DNA of 64,000 bases from Neobacillus soli NBRC 102451 (GCF_001591665.1 NZ_BCVI01000006.1:1-64000), one strand, 5' to 3'. Shown: positions 25,112 through 35,548, numbered from the stretch's first letter. The notes: generated from the letters alone by a model not told the origin. Translations and numbers: made by a program.

Positions 25112-25631
25112 AGTTGTTTCCTCCATCTTCAACTAAATAATAAAAATAACCTAAATGATTTGTTCTTGTAGAAAACCAATCATAAGGCATTAATACAATC
25201 TTCAAAAAGGAGCGATTAAAAAGTGAGGTAGAATTTGTTACTTATGGAGAAAACCAGAATAAATGGGTGATTATAGATTGTTGTTGCAGAAATCAATTTT
25301 TTTGCAAAAAGATCATTTTAATGTCTTACCTTCATTTTTATAAAATAATTAATCTTCCCCTTATTTTACTAAACTGAGATAAAGTTGCAAAAGAAAATGC
25401 CTGAGCAGAATTTTGGGGTCCCCTGGTGCGTTAAAGCTTTACTGAACCGGGGGACTGACCCCAATGTCATTATACGCTGACCCCAATGTCCAGAACCGAT
25501 AAAGTGCCCTGATTTAAGAAAATACTCTTTTATTGGTAACTTTCTTAATATTCTAAATCATTTGTTGCCATAAGCCTTACCTTTTCACTAAGATTATCTT
25601 GAAGACAAGAATTTAGGGAGGGTATGAATAT
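25112..25631. other. Intergenic region between divergent genes
   Basis: Promoters for the minus-strand synthase and the plus-strand M20 gene must lie here. The only clear structure is the palindromic element at 25415-25462 and a 14-base direct repeat CTGACCCCAATGTC at 25455-25468 and 25477-25490. No coding signal. Confidence 0.5.
25415..25462. repeat. Dispersed palindromic element, GGGGTC type
   Basis: GGGGTC...GACCCC ends with CCGGGGGACTGACCCC and an internal TGCGTTAAAGCTTTAC, matching the elements at 6286 and 63197. The left arm has lost three bases relative to those copies. Confidence 0.75.
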
Positions 25632-26819
25632 ATGATTGAGAAAATGGTAGATATTCAGAATTTGGTTGATGCAGTTGAAAATGAAGTAGTTGAGTGGCGG
25701 AGGCATTTTCACGAAAACCCGGAGCTTTCATTTCAGGAGTTTGGGACTTCAAAGTATGTTTATGAAAAGCTGCAATCATTCGGAAATATTGAAGTTTCCG
25801 GCGTTACCCCAACAAGTGTGATGGGACGGCTCATCGGTAAACAACCGGGCAAAGTTCTTGGTTTAAGAGCGGATATGGATGCCCTGCCCATCCTGGAGGA
25901 AACAGGGTTGACGTTTAAATCAAAAAACAAGAATGTCATGCATGCCTGCGGACATGATGGACACACTGCCATGCTTCTAGGCGCAGCAAAGGTACTTTCC
26001 CAATTAAAAGATGAAATAAAAGGGGAAATCAGATTCTTCTTCCAGCATGCAGAGGAACATCCCCCGGGTGGAGCCTCGGAAATGGTTAAGGCGGGCGCTG
26101 CCGAAGGAATTGATGGTGTAATCGGCCTCCATCTAGCTTCCCAAGTTCCTGCAGGAAAATTTTGCGTATATTATGGTCCTGTAACTGCAGCAGCTGATTC
26201 TTTTGATATTGTGATCCAAGGAAGGGGCGGACATGGTTCAGAACCAGAGGCGGCGGTTGACCCGATTGCAATCGGCGCTCAGATTGTGAACGGGATCAAT
26301 CAAATTATTTCGCGAAAAGTAGATGCAAGTAAACGGGCCGTCATTTCTGTTACAAAATTTCAGGGAGGAACAGCAAATAACATTATTCCTGACCGCGTGA
26401 CCTTTGGCGGGACTGTGCGTACCTTTGATCCGGAAATTCGCAGTCAAATTCCAATTTGGATTGAAAAGATTACAAAAGGGCTGACGGAAGCACATGATGC
26501 TTCGTATCAATTGGACTATCAGCTTGGATACTCTTCAGTTGTAAACGAGGAAAAAATCACCTCATTGGTGGAACAAACTATCGTTGAAACCTTTGGTGAA
26601 AGTAATCGCGTAATCTCTCAAGCAATCATGGCAGGGGAGGATTTCTCGGCTTTTTCAGCCATAGCCCCAGGGTGTTTCGTTATGCTGGGTGCTGGCAGTG
26701 AAAATCCAAAAGAGAATTACCCGCATCATCATCCTAAATTTGATGTAAAAGAAGAGTCCTTGATTCTTGGGGTAAATTATTTCGTACGATCTTCATTAAA
26801 ATTTTTGAATGAAAAATAA
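25632..26819 (+). CDS. M20-family amidohydrolase (N-acyl-amino-acid/hippurate hydrolase type)
   Basis: 395 residues with the peptidase M20D layout: RRHFHENPELSFQE at the N-terminus, metal ligands in RADMDALPI and HACGHDGHTAML, HAEEHPPGGASEM with the catalytic glutamate, the dimerisation domain around GRGGHGSEPEAAVDP, and IMAGEDFSAFS near the end. It removes acyl groups from amino acids or peptides in the cytoplasm using two metal ions. GGGAGGG nine bases before ATG 25632 sets the start. The opp-type transporter and YesMN regulators 0.1-3 kb downstream make uptake and use of acylated peptides a reasonable inference. Confidence 0.92.
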   Translation: MIEKMVDIQNLVDAVENEVVEWRRHFHENPELSFQEFGTSKYVYEKLQSFGNIEVSGVTPTSVMGRLIGKQPGKVLGLRADMDALPILEETGLTFKSKNKNVMHACGHDGHTAMLLGAAKVLSQLKDEIKGEIRFFFQHAEEHPPGGASEMVKAGAAEGIDGVIGLHLASQVPAGKFCVYYGPVTAAADSFDIVIQGRGGHGSEPEAAVDPIAIGAQIVNGINQIISRKVDASKRAVISVTKFQGGTANNIIPDRVTFGGTVRTFDPEIRSQIPIWIEKITKGLTEAHDASYQLDYQLGYSSVVNEEKITSLVEQTIVETFGESNRVISQAIMAGEDFSAFSAIAPGCFVMLGAGSENPKENYPHHHPKFDVKEESLILGVNYFVRSSLKFLNEK

Positions 26820-26902
26820 ACCACTTCTGCTTTCGCGAAGTGGCCTAATGAAGGTGAGAAGACAGCGTAAAAGGAAGCACATCTCTTACGCTGACTTCTC
26901 AC
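26820..26902. terminator. Two hairpins between convergent genes
   Basis: CCACTTC...GAAGTGG at 26821-26843, then GTGAGAAG..AGCGTAA / TTACGCT..CTTCTCAC at 26854-26902. They separate the M20 gene from the minus-strand kinase gene. Confidence 0.75.
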
Positions 26903-26934
26903 TTTCTATTTGTCGATGCTTGGACGTTTCATCG

Positions 26935-28704
26935 TTAATTAATCGGAATTTTTACCCCTACAATGGTTCCAAAACCAGGCTTACTCTGAACCGTAAGTCG
27001 ATATTTTTCTCCATAGGTTAATTGTAAGCGTTTATTTGTGTTATAAAGCCCAATGTGATTGGAGGATGTATAATTTGTGCTTAATTTCGTACGGATATCT
27101 GCTAATCTATCCGGGTTAATTCCAGCCCCATTGTCAATGATCGATACCACAAGGTCCGTAAGAGAAGAATTTATTTTTACCTTAATGGAAAGTTTTCTAT
27201 TCAAACCAATCATGCCATGCTGGAGAGAATTTTCAATAAGTGGCTGCAGAAATAGTTTGACAACAAAATATTTATCCATGCCCTTATCGTAATCCCAAAT
27301 ACACGTAAATTGATCCCTATGCCTAATTTTTTGAATGTCTACGTAGCTTTTGGTATGTTTAATCTCATCCTTTAAAAACACTAAACCATCCTGTGCATCT
27401 AATGAATAACGTAGTATATTGGCCAAATGATCAATCATATCATTTATTTCATTCGGCTTTTTCGTCAGACTAATAACCTTCCAATTAATAGTTTCCAGTG
27501 TATTAAACAAAAAGTGAGGATTTAACTGTGATTGATGGACGGATAATTCCAATGCCTGCATTTTATACTTCCGTTCTGAGAACAACACCTTCATGTAGGA
27601 TTGCTCCATAAAGTTTGTTAAAATTTTATGGATAATGAAGCTATGTACGTCCGTTACAGCGGTTGGTAAATGGGGGAGAGGTTCACCCTTTTCCGCACTG
27701 TTTAAAATATTGATAATGGAATGAATCTCCGCGAAATTCCTTTTTGTTAAAAAATAAGCCGCAATTCCCCCGATAATAATGGAGGAGAGTAATAAAATGA
27801 GTGTAACCATACTTAGTTGATAAGGGAGTCTATAAAGCGAACCCTTCGGAATGGTTGAAAAAAACAACCAACTATATTGATCAGACTTTAGTTTAAAAAC
27901 AATAGATGGTTCGTTCTGAATCTTCATGGTGTTAATTGTGTTAGTCGTGTTACCCATGGACTGGGTATCGGTGCGTGTTAATGTAATCGGATGGTTTTCA
28001 AAGAGAACCTGGTAATCCTGATCCATGACTAGAATATTTTGTCCGCGCATTTTGTACAAGTTATTTAGATAATCCTTCAAATAGGCAGCATTGACATTTA
28101 AAACAATGAAGCCATGATTGCCATTTGCAAGGGTAAAACTACGATACATCGAAATGACCTCTATTTTTTTGGAGGGGAGATTTACAGGGTTTCGAATAAT
28201 CGTTCTTTTCTTAGTCCAAAATGCATCGCTGCCTATATCCTTCTTAATTCCTTTATACCAAGATGTGTCCTCAAAAGTGGAGAGGTTAACTACTCCGCCC
28301 GTTGTGGAGGTTATAAAGCGATGTTTGTCATTGTCTATGTAAATATAAATGGAATCAACGTAAGAATGGGCAATCGCAGGGGAATCAATGATATTTTTTA
28401 ACGATGCCAACTTCACATAATCCTCACGGTCAAGCCATTTTTTTTCAAGCATGTTTTGCAAATCAATAAATTCAACTGCACTGGCAGCAATGGTCAAATT
28501 AATTGAATCCAGTTCACTGAAAATCATTTCAACGTTCATTTGGATTTGATTTAATAGATTCAAGGTTTCCTGATTTATTTTATCTTTCAGATAGAAATGA
28601 ATGAACGTAATCGCGAGCGATCCAAGAATTAAGATGGGAATGACCATTGGAACGAGCAGTTTAATTAAATTTTTAAAGTAAAAGGAACGTTTTAAGGAAT
28701 CCAT
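26935..28704 (-). CDS. YesM-type sensor histidine kinase
   Basis: 589 residues. TM1 (about 17-37) and TM2 (about 295-315) enclose a large extracellular Cache-like sensor domain. A HAMP-like linker leads to the His_kinase domain with the phospho-acceptor in SQLNPHFLFNTLE, and an HATPase domain with N-box PLIENSLQHGM and G-box DNGAGINPD / GIGLYNTNKRL-type segments. This is the YesM/LytS class, which partners AraC-type response regulators and usually senses sugars or peptides and controls nearby transporters. Nine bases separate it from the regulator gene. The divergent opp operon is the likely target. Confidence 0.9.
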   Translation of the reverse strand: MDSLKRSFYFKNLIKLLVPMVIPILILGSLAITFIHFYLKDKINQETLNLLNQIQMNVEMIFSELDSINLTIAASAVEFIDLQNMLEKKWLDREDYVKLASLKNIIDSPAIAHSYVDSIYIYIDNDKHRFITSTTGGVVNLSTFEDTSWYKGIKKDIGSDAFWTKKRTIIRNPVNLPSKKIEVISMYRSFTLANGNHGFIVLNVNAAYLKDYLNNLYKMRGQNILVMDQDYQVLFENHPITLTRTDTQSMGNTTNTINTMKIQNEPSIVFKLKSDQYSWLFFSTIPKGSLYRLPYQLSMVTLILLLSSIIIGGIAAYFLTKRNFAEIHSIINILNSAEKGEPLPHLPTAVTDVHSFIIHKILTNFMEQSYMKVLFSERKYKMQALELSVHQSQLNPHFLFNTLETINWKVISLTKKPNEINDMIDHLANILRYSLDAQDGLVFLKDEIKHTKSYVDIQKIRHRDQFTCIWDYDKGMDKYFVVKLFLQPLIENSLQHGMIGLNRKLSIKVKINSSLTDLVVSIIDNGAGINPDRLADIRTKLSTNYTSSNHIGLYNTNKRLQLTYGEKYRLTVQSKPGFGTIVGVKIPIN

Positions 28705-28712
28705 AACAGCCC

Positions 28713-29456
28713 CTAATTCAGCTGCCGATATTCTTTTGGACTGACACCGAAATATTTACGGAATGCACGTGTGAAATTCTTGGCATTGCTGTAACCCACC
28801 ATTTCACTAACCTCATAAGCTTTGTATTTCATAGTTTTCAGTAATTTTGCTGCTGCTTCCATCTTTATTTGAAAAACAAATTCAGAGAAATTTTCGTCCG
28901 TTTTTTGTTTAAAGTATTTGCTGACATAGTGAGGGTTCATATAAACAATTTGAGCGGCACCTTCTAAGGAAGCGTTCTTAAAATGGGCTTTAACATACTC
29001 TTTAATTTTATAAATAATAGGATCATCTTCTCCACTTTTATTTCTATTTATGATTGCCGATTGGGAAAGAGGGGGGGTTCTTTGATCCAACTCTTTTTTA
29101 ATGGGAGTAAAAGCATCCGATAAATCTGAAAACTTAGTAGGTTTTAAAATATAATTTTTAACCCCATATTTTAAAGCCGCTTGGGCAAAGTGAAAATCTT
29201 GATAACCACTTAGGAAAACGGTCATAACAGGAGAATTTTGCTGGTACATTTCTTTTATTACCTCAAGTCCAGTCATGATTGGCATCTGAATGTCACAAAG
29301 TAAAACGTCCGCATCGCCGCTTGAAATCAGTTCCAATGCCTCTTTTCCATTGGATGCTTGTCCAATTACTTCGAATCCCAGATCTTCCCATGGATAATAG
29401 TTTACTAATCCATTCCGAATCTCATATTCATCATCGGCAATTACTAAATTGTACAT
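28713..29456 (-). CDS. YesN-type response regulator (receiver plus AraC HTH)
   Basis: About 247 residues. The N-terminal receiver domain contains VIADDEYEIR and the phosphorylated aspartate in VLLCDIQMP, with K in NYILKPTKF. The C-terminal AraC domain has two HTHs, ending SNAKNFTRAFRKYFGVSPKEY. GGAGGTGG seven bases before ATG 29456 decides the start; the longer frame from 29546 is spurious. Pairs with the adjacent YesM-type kinase and lies 245 bp from the divergent opp operon, whose promoter it probably activates. Confidence 0.92.
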   Translation of the reverse strand: MYNLVIADDEYEIRNGLVNYYPWEDLGFEVIGQASNGKEALELISSGDADVLLCDIQMPIMTGLEVIKEMYQQNSPVMTVFLSGYQDFHFAQAALKYGVKNYILKPTKFSDLSDAFTPIKKELDQRTPPLSQSAIINRNKSGEDDPIIYKIKEYVKAHFKNASLEGAAQIVYMNPHYVSKYFKQKTDENFSEFVFQIKMEAAAKLLKTMKYKAYEVSEMVGYSNAKNFTRAFRKYFGVSPKEYRQLN

Positions 29457-29701
29457 GTAGCGCCACCTCCAAAATTTATTATAATATTCAAAATATACTA
29501 TACTTTTAATATTACAACAAGGTGAATAAATGTTGTCGCTTGTCAATTAATGATACGAAATATCAATTCAAGTCCCTTTTTTTAACCCTCATACTTTGAT
29601 TAAATATAGCTAACAAGCTTAAATGTGAATCAACAGGTCTTTAAAAGACTGAATATTTCTAAAATTTATAATTATAGTTTTTGAGGAAGTGTGGTGAGGA
29701 A

Positions 29702-30718
29702 ATGAGGCCTTTGCTAGAAGTTGATCATGTAAAAATTGCATTTCAGTCAGATAAAGAAGAAGTGACTTCAGTTGAAGAGGTTAGCTTCGCGGTCAATCCC
29801 GGGGAAACACTCGGCATTGTTGGTGAATCCGGATGTGGTAAAAGTGTTACTTCTTTATCAATTATGGGGCTGCTCGGCAAAAACGGAAAAGTAAAAAAGG
29901 GTCAAATCTTATTCGGCGATGAAGAACTGACAAAGGTGTCAGAACAACGCTTAAGAGAAATTAGAGGAAATGAAATTTCGATGATATTTCAGGAACCAAT
30001 GACCTCCTTGAACCCCGTATTCACGATAGGGAATCAAATGATTGAGGGAATAAAGCTCCATTTAAAAATGAAGTCAAAAGATGCAAAAGATTATGCAATT
30101 GAAATGTTGAATAAGGTCGGAATTCCAAGAGCGAGTGAAATTATGAAGGAGTACCCTCATGCATTATCGGGTGGGATGAGGCAAAGAGTTATGATAGCAA
30201 TGGCTTTGGCATGCAAACCCAAGCTGCTAATAGCGGATGAACCAACAACAGCACTTGATGTGACAATCCAGGCTCAAATTTTACAATTAATGCAGAATCT
30301 ACAAAAAGGTTCAAAAACGGCAATCATCCTTATTACCCATGATCTAGGTGTTATTGCGGAAACAGCTGACCGTGTAATCGTCATGTACGCTGGCCAGGTA
30401 GTGGAGGAAGCGGATGTATTCACCCTCTTTAAGGATCCCAAACATCCTTATACGCAGGGCTTAATGGCGTCGATTCCACATCTGGAATATGAAAATGAAC
30501 AGCGGCTTGTCTCTATTCCCGGATCAGTGCCAGGTGTGAAGCAAATGCCAAAAGGGTGCAGGTTCCATACAAGATGCCAATACGCCACGGAGCGCTGCCA
30601 GCAGGAACAGCCGGAGCTGGAGCAAATCCAGGAAGGGCACAAAGTAAGGTGTTGGTTAATGGAGGAAGCCCCTTTACATCCAGTCCTCGGAAAACCAAAG
30701 GAGGAATTAGTCACATGA
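29702..30718 (+). CDS. Oligopeptide ABC transporter ATP-binding protein (OppD type)
   Basis: About 338 residues. ABC ATPase with Walker [11 protein letters not shown]-loop [12 protein letters not shown], signature LSGGMRQR, Walker [13 protein letters not shown] and the H-switch THDLG. The C-terminal oligopeptide extension has [12 protein letters not shown] with the iron-sulfur-like cysteines seen in OppD/DppD. It energises peptide import with OppF and permeases B and C. The most likely start is ATG 29702; the in-frame TTG at 29681 is possible. It overlaps oppF by four bases. Confidence 0.93.
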   Translation: MRPLLEVDHVKIAFQSDKEEVTSVEEVSFAVNPGETLGIVGESGCGKSVTSLSIMGLLGKNGKVKKGQILFGDEELTKVSEQRLREIRGNEISMIFQEPMTSLNPVFTIGNQMIEGIKLHLKMKSKDAKDYAIEMLNKVGIPRASEIMKEYPHALSGGMRQRVMIAMALACKPKLLIADEPTTALDVTIQAQILQLMQNLQKGSKTAIILITHDLGVIAETADRVIVMYAGQVVEEADVFTLFKDPKHPYTQGLMASIPHLEYENEQRLVSIPGSVPGVKQMPKGCRFHTRCQYATERCQQEQPELEQIQEGHKVRCWLMEEAPLHPVLGKPKEELVT

Positions 30719-31692
30719 CCATAACGATGGGTGAAGCAGCGACTCCTTTATTAAGAGTAGAAAAATTAAAGACCTATTATCCTATTAAAAAAGGGATTCT
30801 ATCAAGAACGGTTGGTCACGTTAAAGCCGTAGATGGAGTGAATTTTTATATAAATGCTGGTGAAACGCTTGGGTTAGTAGGAGAATCGGGCTGTGGTAAA
30901 TCGACTATTGGCAAAACCCTTGTTCGATTGGAACATCCATCAGAGGGTAAGGTGTACTTTCAAGATCAAGAAATCAGCAAAGAAACTATGAAAGACATCC
31001 GCAGGGATTTACAAATAATCTTTCAAGACCCATATTCCTCATTGAATCCCAGAATGAGAATCAAGGACCTTCTTGAGGAGCCGATGAAAATTCATCAGGT
31101 AGTAGGGAAAGAAAACCTTCATAAACGCGTTGATGAATTGCTGGAGTTAGTAGGCTTACCTAGTAGCTATAAAAACCGCTATCCACATGAATTTTCCGGC
31201 GGGCAGCGGCAGCGGATTGGAATTGCCAGGGCACTGTCTTTAAATCCAAAACTAATCATTTGCGATGAACCCGTTTCCGCTTTGGACGTGTCCATTCAGG
31301 CCCAAATATTAAACCTTCTGAAGGATTTGCAAAAGGAATTAAATTTAACCTATTTATTTATTGCCCATGGATTAGGTGCTGTGAAATATATCAGTGATCG
31401 AATTGCTGTGATGTATTTAGGTAAGATCGTTGAAGTAGCAAAAACAGAAGAAATCTTTCGCAATCCCCAGCATCCTTATACGAAAGCACTATTAAGCTCT
31501 TATCCTATTCCAAACCCTGAATTAAGGTCAAAAGAGCGAATCATCATACCTGGCGATGTTCCAAGCCCGGCCAACCCTCCGAGCGGATGCAGTTTTCATA
31601 CACGCTGTCCGATTGCAACAGCGATTTGCCGGGAACAAAATCCGGTTCTGAAAGGGAAGGAACATAGTGTTGCATGCTTTGCCATTAAGTAG
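30715..31692 (+). CDS. Oligopeptide ABC transporter ATP-binding protein (OppF type)
   Basis: 325 residues from ATG 30715, overlapping the oppD stop as ATGA, with AAAGGAGG upstream. Walker [11 protein letters not shown]-loop [13 protein letters not shown], signature [15 protein letters not shown], Walker [13 protein letters not shown]. The switch region reads FIAHGLGAV, with Gly in place of the usual Asp of HDL, leaving the H-loop histidine intact. The C-terminal [12 protein letters not shown] region is family typical. Forms the second ATPase of the heterodimer. Confidence 0.93.
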   Translation: MTITMGEAATPLLRVEKLKTYYPIKKGILSRTVGHVKAVDGVNFYINAGETLGLVGESGCGKSTIGKTLVRLEHPSEGKVYFQDQEISKETMKDIRRDLQIIFQDPYSSLNPRMRIKDLLEEPMKIHQVVGKENLHKRVDELLELVGLPSSYKNRYPHEFSGGQRQRIGIARALSLNPKLIICDEPVSALDVSIQAQILNLLKDLQKELNLTYLFIAHGLGAVKYISDRIAVMYLGKIVEVAKTEEIFRNPQHPYTKALLSSYPIPNPELRSKERIIIPGDVPSPANPPSGCSFHTRCPIATAICREQNPVLKGKEHSVACFAIK

Positions 31693-31736
31693 GTATAAAT
31701 AGAAATTTAGTAACGTTCCAGAAAGAGGGTGCAAAA

Positions 31737-32687
31737 TTGGTTCCATATATTATCCGCAGGCTTTTCATTGCGATTCCAGTCTTACTTGGGGTAACGGTTG
31801 TTAACTTTATTATTATTAATATGGCGCCGGGAAACCCGGTTGAGATGTTTGTCGACCCTAATACTTCTCAGGAGCTTATCAATTTACGGAAAGAACAATT
31901 AGGCTTGAATGATCCGCTTTGGGTTCAATTCTTTCATTGGCTGGGAAACCTTTTCCAAGGCAATTTAGGCTATTCATTTTCAACTTATGAACCTGTCACA
32001 AAGATAATTTTGGAAAGGGTTGGTCCCACTTTTCAATTAACGATCCTCGCTCTTATTGTCGGATTACTCATTGCTGTTCCGATTGGCATTATTAGTGCAG
32101 TTAAGCAATACAGCAAGCTCGATTATTTTGCTACGGGAACATCTTTTCTTGGAATTTCAATCCCGCATTTTTTCATGGGCTTGGGTCTTATTTATATCTT
32201 CGCTGTTCAATTGCAATGGCTGCCTGCAGGAGGAATCGCGACCCTCGGCCGTGAGGATGATTTCTTCGATAAGGTCAGGCATCTTATTCTCCCGGTTCTT
32301 GTTCTAGCGACAGGTATTGCCGGACAATATGTCCGCTATGTTAGGGCAAGCCTGCTGGAGGTTTTAGGTCAGGATTATTTACGAACAGCAAGGGCAAAGG
32401 GATTAAAAGAAATAGTCATAACCAATAAACATGCCTTAAAAAATGCCCTCATTCCGATTATAACCATTATAGGTCTTGAAATCCCTTTCTTACTAGGCGG
32501 GGCGGTCATTACGGAACAAGTCTTTCAGTGGCCGGGAATGGGACAGCTTACCATTCAATCGATTATGTCAAGAGATTATCCGACCTTGATGGCATTAAAT
32601 CTATTAACGGCTTTCATGGTTTTATTTGCTAACCTGTTTACGGATATTCTTTATTCGTTTGTTGATCCACGGATTAAATATAAGTAA
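31737..32687 (+). CDS. Oligopeptide ABC transporter permease (OppB type)
   Basis: 316 residues, six predicted transmembrane helices starting VPYIIRRLFIAIPVLLGV. The EAA-like coupling loop LRTARAKGLKEIVITNKHAL contacts the ATPases. TTG 31737 is preceded by AGAGGG at a suitable distance. Inner-membrane half of the peptide channel, 44 bp after oppF and 17 bp before the next permease gene. Confidence 0.93.
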   Translation: MVPYIIRRLFIAIPVLLGVTVVNFIIINMAPGNPVEMFVDPNTSQELINLRKEQLGLNDPLWVQFFHWLGNLFQGNLGYSFSTYEPVTKIILERVGPTFQLTILALIVGLLIAVPIGIISAVKQYSKLDYFATGTSFLGISIPHFFMGLGLIYIFAVQLQWLPAGGIATLGREDDFFDKVRHLILPVLVLATGIAGQYVRYVRASLLEVLGQDYLRTARAKGLKEIVITNKHALKNALIPIITIIGLEIPFLLGGAVITEQVFQWPGMGQLTIQSIMSRDYPTLMALNLLTAFMVLFANLFTDILYSFVDPRIKYK

Positions 32688-32704
32688 GAAAGGAGGGAGT
32701 GTTT

Positions 32705-33619
32705 ATGCCTACTCTCGAAACAGTAGTTAAAAATGGATTGGAAACATCCATTTCCCCTTCAGAGATTAGCGGGGAGGAAACACCTTTTCAACTCATCGTA
32801 AAACGTTTTATAAAACATCGCTTAGCAGTGATTGGCAGTATTTTCATGCTTGTCATTATCCTAGTTGCTATTTTTGCACCTGCAATAACACCTAAGGAGC
32901 CCTATCAGGTTTATGACGAGTTTTCTGCGCCTCCCTCAGCGGAGCATTGGTTAGGCACCGATCAAGTGGGGCGGGATATTTTCACTCGCTTAATCTTTGC
33001 TTCCCGCGTGTCGATGATGGTCGGACTCGGAGCAGTTTTGATTTATAGTGTCATTGGTACGATTGTAGGTGCGGTTTCAGGCTACTTTGGCGGATGGGTA
33101 GATATTTTATTAATGCGTTTAACAGATGTATTCATGTCATTCCCCAGTCTTATGTTAATTCTTGTTGTTGTAAGTATTCTGGGGCCAAACCTATTGAATA
33201 TCATATTGGTTTTAGGCCTGCTTGGCTGGCCGGCAGTTGCCAGACTTGTCCGTGGCAGCGTTCTCTCGTTAAAGCATGTTGATTTTGTGAAATCAGGAGT
33301 TGTGCTTGGATTAAGTACACCAAGGATTTTATTTCGGCATATTTTACCCAACGCGATTGCGCCAATTCTTGTTCAAGCTACATTTGGAATTGCCGCTGCC
33401 ATTATTGTTGAAGCCGCACTTAGTTTTCTAGGCATGGGAGTTCAGCCGCCTACGGCCAGCTGGGGAAACATGTTGACAGATGCCCAGTCCTTAACGGTAT
33501 TAACATCACAGCCATGGCTTTGGGTTCCCCCGGGAATGATGATAGTCATTGTTGTTTTATCTATCAATTTTATCGGGGATGGTCTGCGTGATGCACTAGA
33601 CCCGAAAACATTGAAATAG
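32705..33619 (+). CDS. Oligopeptide ABC transporter permease (OppC type)
   Basis: 304 residues with an N-terminal cytoplasmic tail, OppC_N segment (FIKHRLAVIGSIFMLVI), then five more helices. HWLGTDQVGRDIFTR and the coupling loop VKSGVVLGLSTPRILFRHIL are characteristic. ATG 32705 lies eight bases after AAGGAGG; GTG 32699 overlaps that ribosome site and is unlikely. Pairs with OppB. Confidence 0.93.
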   Translation: MPTLETVVKNGLETSISPSEISGEETPFQLIVKRFIKHRLAVIGSIFMLVIILVAIFAPAITPKEPYQVYDEFSAPPSAEHWLGTDQVGRDIFTRLIFASRVSMMVGLGAVLIYSVIGTIVGAVSGYFGGWVDILLMRLTDVFMSFPSLMLILVVVSILGPNLLNIILVLGLLGWPAVARLVRGSVLSLKHVDFVKSGVVLGLSTPRILFRHILPNAIAPILVQATFGIAAAIIVEAALSFLGMGVQPPTASWGNMLTDAQSLTVLTSQPWLWVPPGMMIVIVVLSINFIGDGLRDALDPKTLK

Positions 33620-33672
33620 TAAGGTTGCTTTGGTGTTAAACATTAAATTATAAAAGAAAAGAGGGGTAATTG

Positions 33673-35316
33673 ATGAAAAATGTAAAAATTAAGTTTTTGA
33701 CCATTTTTTCGCTTGTTTTGCTATTCCTAAGTGCATGTTCAGGTGCTGATGAGACATCTACCGCATCAAAGGAAAAAGGCAAGGAAAGTAATGGAGCAGG
33801 ATTTCGGGATACCATCGTTGTGGGAATTTCTAATGCGGTGGGTGCGTTGAATCCAATTAATGCGAAGGATGTAGGGGCTATGAACATTGCGTCCATCTTG
33901 TTCGACCCCTTCTTTGAAGTCGATGAAAATACAGAATTTCAATTTAAACTAGCAGAAAGCTTTGAAACAACCGATAACCAAGCCTTTACTATGAAAATAA
34001 ATTCAAAGGCGAATTGGACGGACGGTAAGCCGATTACAACAGAAGATGTTAAATTCACATTTGACACCTTGGCGAATCCCGCTGTTCAAAGTACTGGCTT
34101 ACAAACCCTAAATGTGATTGAAGGGCTGGATGATAAAGGACATCTGGCTAAAGGTGAAAAAAGTGTAAAGGGCATTGAAATTGTGGATGACAAAACATTT
34201 ATCATTCATACAAAGCAACCGGTCGATCCCAACTTTCTTAAAGCGAATCTAAGCAATTCAGTAAGCAATATAAGAACATTACCAAGCCATATCTTAAAAG
34301 ATAAAGACCCTGCCACTCTTCATCAAGATCCAGCTATGCTGAAACCGACCGTGTCAAGCGGTGCTTACACACTTGTAGACCTCAAAGGGGAAACTCAAGT
34401 TGAACTCAAAGCAAATCCGGGTTATTACCGGGGTGCACCAAAGACAGAAAAGCTTTTCTTTAAAGTGATCCCACAAGCAAATATTACAGCACAGCTGCAA
34501 ACTGGTGAAATTGATATGAATGATCCATCAATCGGTGCCATTGCCATTCAAGATATTGAAAAGGTAAAGAATATGGCCAATGTGGATATCGTTGATGGAA
34601 AGGGATATGATTACCAAGAGATTTACCTTAACATTAAGACGCTCAATGATCCGAAAGTGCGCCAAGCCATTGCTTATGCGATTAACCGACCTCAAATTGT
34701 TGAGAAGTTGTTAAAAGGAAAAGCAGAGATTATCGATGGACCGTACACAAAACTTCATCCATATTTTAATAAAGACATTAAAAATTATGATTATGATCCG
34801 AAAAAGGCAAAGAAATTGATTGAGGAATCAGGCTGGGATAAGAGTAAACCCATTCGCATTAATGTCCCAATAGGTAACCAGGTTCGTGAACAAGCATCCG
34901 TTATTATTGCAGAGAATTTAAAAGCAGTTGGTTTTAATGTTCAAATTCAAAAGTTTGATTTTCCAACACATATGCAAAAAGCCGGAAAACATGATTTTGA
35001 TATCATGTTCCTTGGAATCCCTTACCAAGTTGATCCAGATGTAAGTTCGTATTATTCTACAAATGCAGTTTTTAATTTTTCTGATTACAGTAATCCGGAA
35101 ATAGATAAATTACTTTCGCAAGGACAATTGGAACCAAGCCCTGAAAAGAGAAAAGAGATCTACAACAAAGTTCAGGAAATTTTGCATGAAGACCTTCCTA
35201 CCCTTTCACTTTATTCAGATTATAAGTTGGGAGCTGTTTCAAAGAAGGTAAAAGTAGGCACTCCAAAGCAATTCGGCATGTTCTATAACGTGCAAGATTG
35301 GGTGATTGAAAAATAA
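33673..35316 (+). CDS. Oligopeptide-binding lipoprotein (OppA/DppA type)
   Basis: 547 residues. Signal sequence with lipobox LSACSG (Cys about residue 22), so anchored outside the membrane. SBP_bac_5 fold with TDGKPITTEDVKFTF, VRQAIAYAINRPQIV and the closing segment LPTLSLYSDYKLGAVS. Captures peptides or similar solutes for the OppBCDF transporter. GAGGGG lies six bases before ATG 33673. Last gene of the operon, followed by a terminator at 35363. Solute identity is not predictable, but the neighbouring M20 acyl-amino-acid hydrolase is suggestive. Confidence 0.93.
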   Translation: MKNVKIKFLTIFSLVLLFLSACSGADETSTASKEKGKESNGAGFRDTIVVGISNAVGALNPINAKDVGAMNIASILFDPFFEVDENTEFQFKLAESFETTDNQAFTMKINSKANWTDGKPITTEDVKFTFDTLANPAVQSTGLQTLNVIEGLDDKGHLAKGEKSVKGIEIVDDKTFIIHTKQPVDPNFLKANLSNSVSNIRTLPSHILKDKDPATLHQDPAMLKPTVSSGAYTLVDLKGETQVELKANPGYYRGAPKTEKLFFKVIPQANITAQLQTGEIDMNDPSIGAIAIQDIEKVKNMANVDIVDGKGYDYQEIYLNIKTLNDPKVRQAIAYAINRPQIVEKLLKGKAEIIDGPYTKLHPYFNKDIKNYDYDPKKAKKLIEESGWDKSKPIRINVPIGNQVREQASVIIAENLKAVGFNVQIQKFDFPTHMQKAGKHDFDIMFLGIPYQVDPDVSSYYSTNAVFNFSDYSNPEIDKLLSQGQLEPSPEKRKEIYNKVQEILHEDLPTLSLYSDYKLGAVSKKVKVGTPKQFGMFYNVQDWVIEK

Positions 35317-35362
35317 GAAACAGGTAATGTTTTCTAAATTGTTGGCAATATGAAAAAGCGCA

Positions 35363-35401
35363 AAAAATGCAGCTTGGTCTTGAACCGGGCTGCATTCTTT
35401 T
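35363..35401 (+). terminator. Terminator of the opp-type operon
   Basis: AAAATGCAGC ... GCTGCATTCTTTT hairpin 47 bp after the binding-protein gene. Confidence 0.8.
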
Positions 35402-35480
35402 ATGCTATACAGCTTTATCAGGGAACAGAACTGGAACGTTTTTTACTCAAAATAGGTAAGCAAGGAAGAAAAATTGATAA

Positions 35481-35541
35481 AAGGCAAGGGGCTTCCAAAA
35501 GTCAATGATGTGATTACTGCTTTTGAGGACAGCCCCTTTGC
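35481..35541 (-). terminator. Terminator of the minus-strand FMN reductase
   Basis: GCAAGGGGCT...AGCCCCTTTGC with inner AAAAG/CTTTT. On the minus strand it is followed by T-rich sequence. Confidence 0.65.
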
Positions 35542-35548
35542 ATGATAA

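Noticed and set aside
29681..35316. TnpB-like protein at 22 kb as a TldR-type repressor of the opp operon
   Set aside because: Some nuclease-dead TnpB derivatives regulate opp genes, but this one is inside an intact IS607 element with tnpA and lies 6 kb away with several genes between; nothing in the sequence links them.
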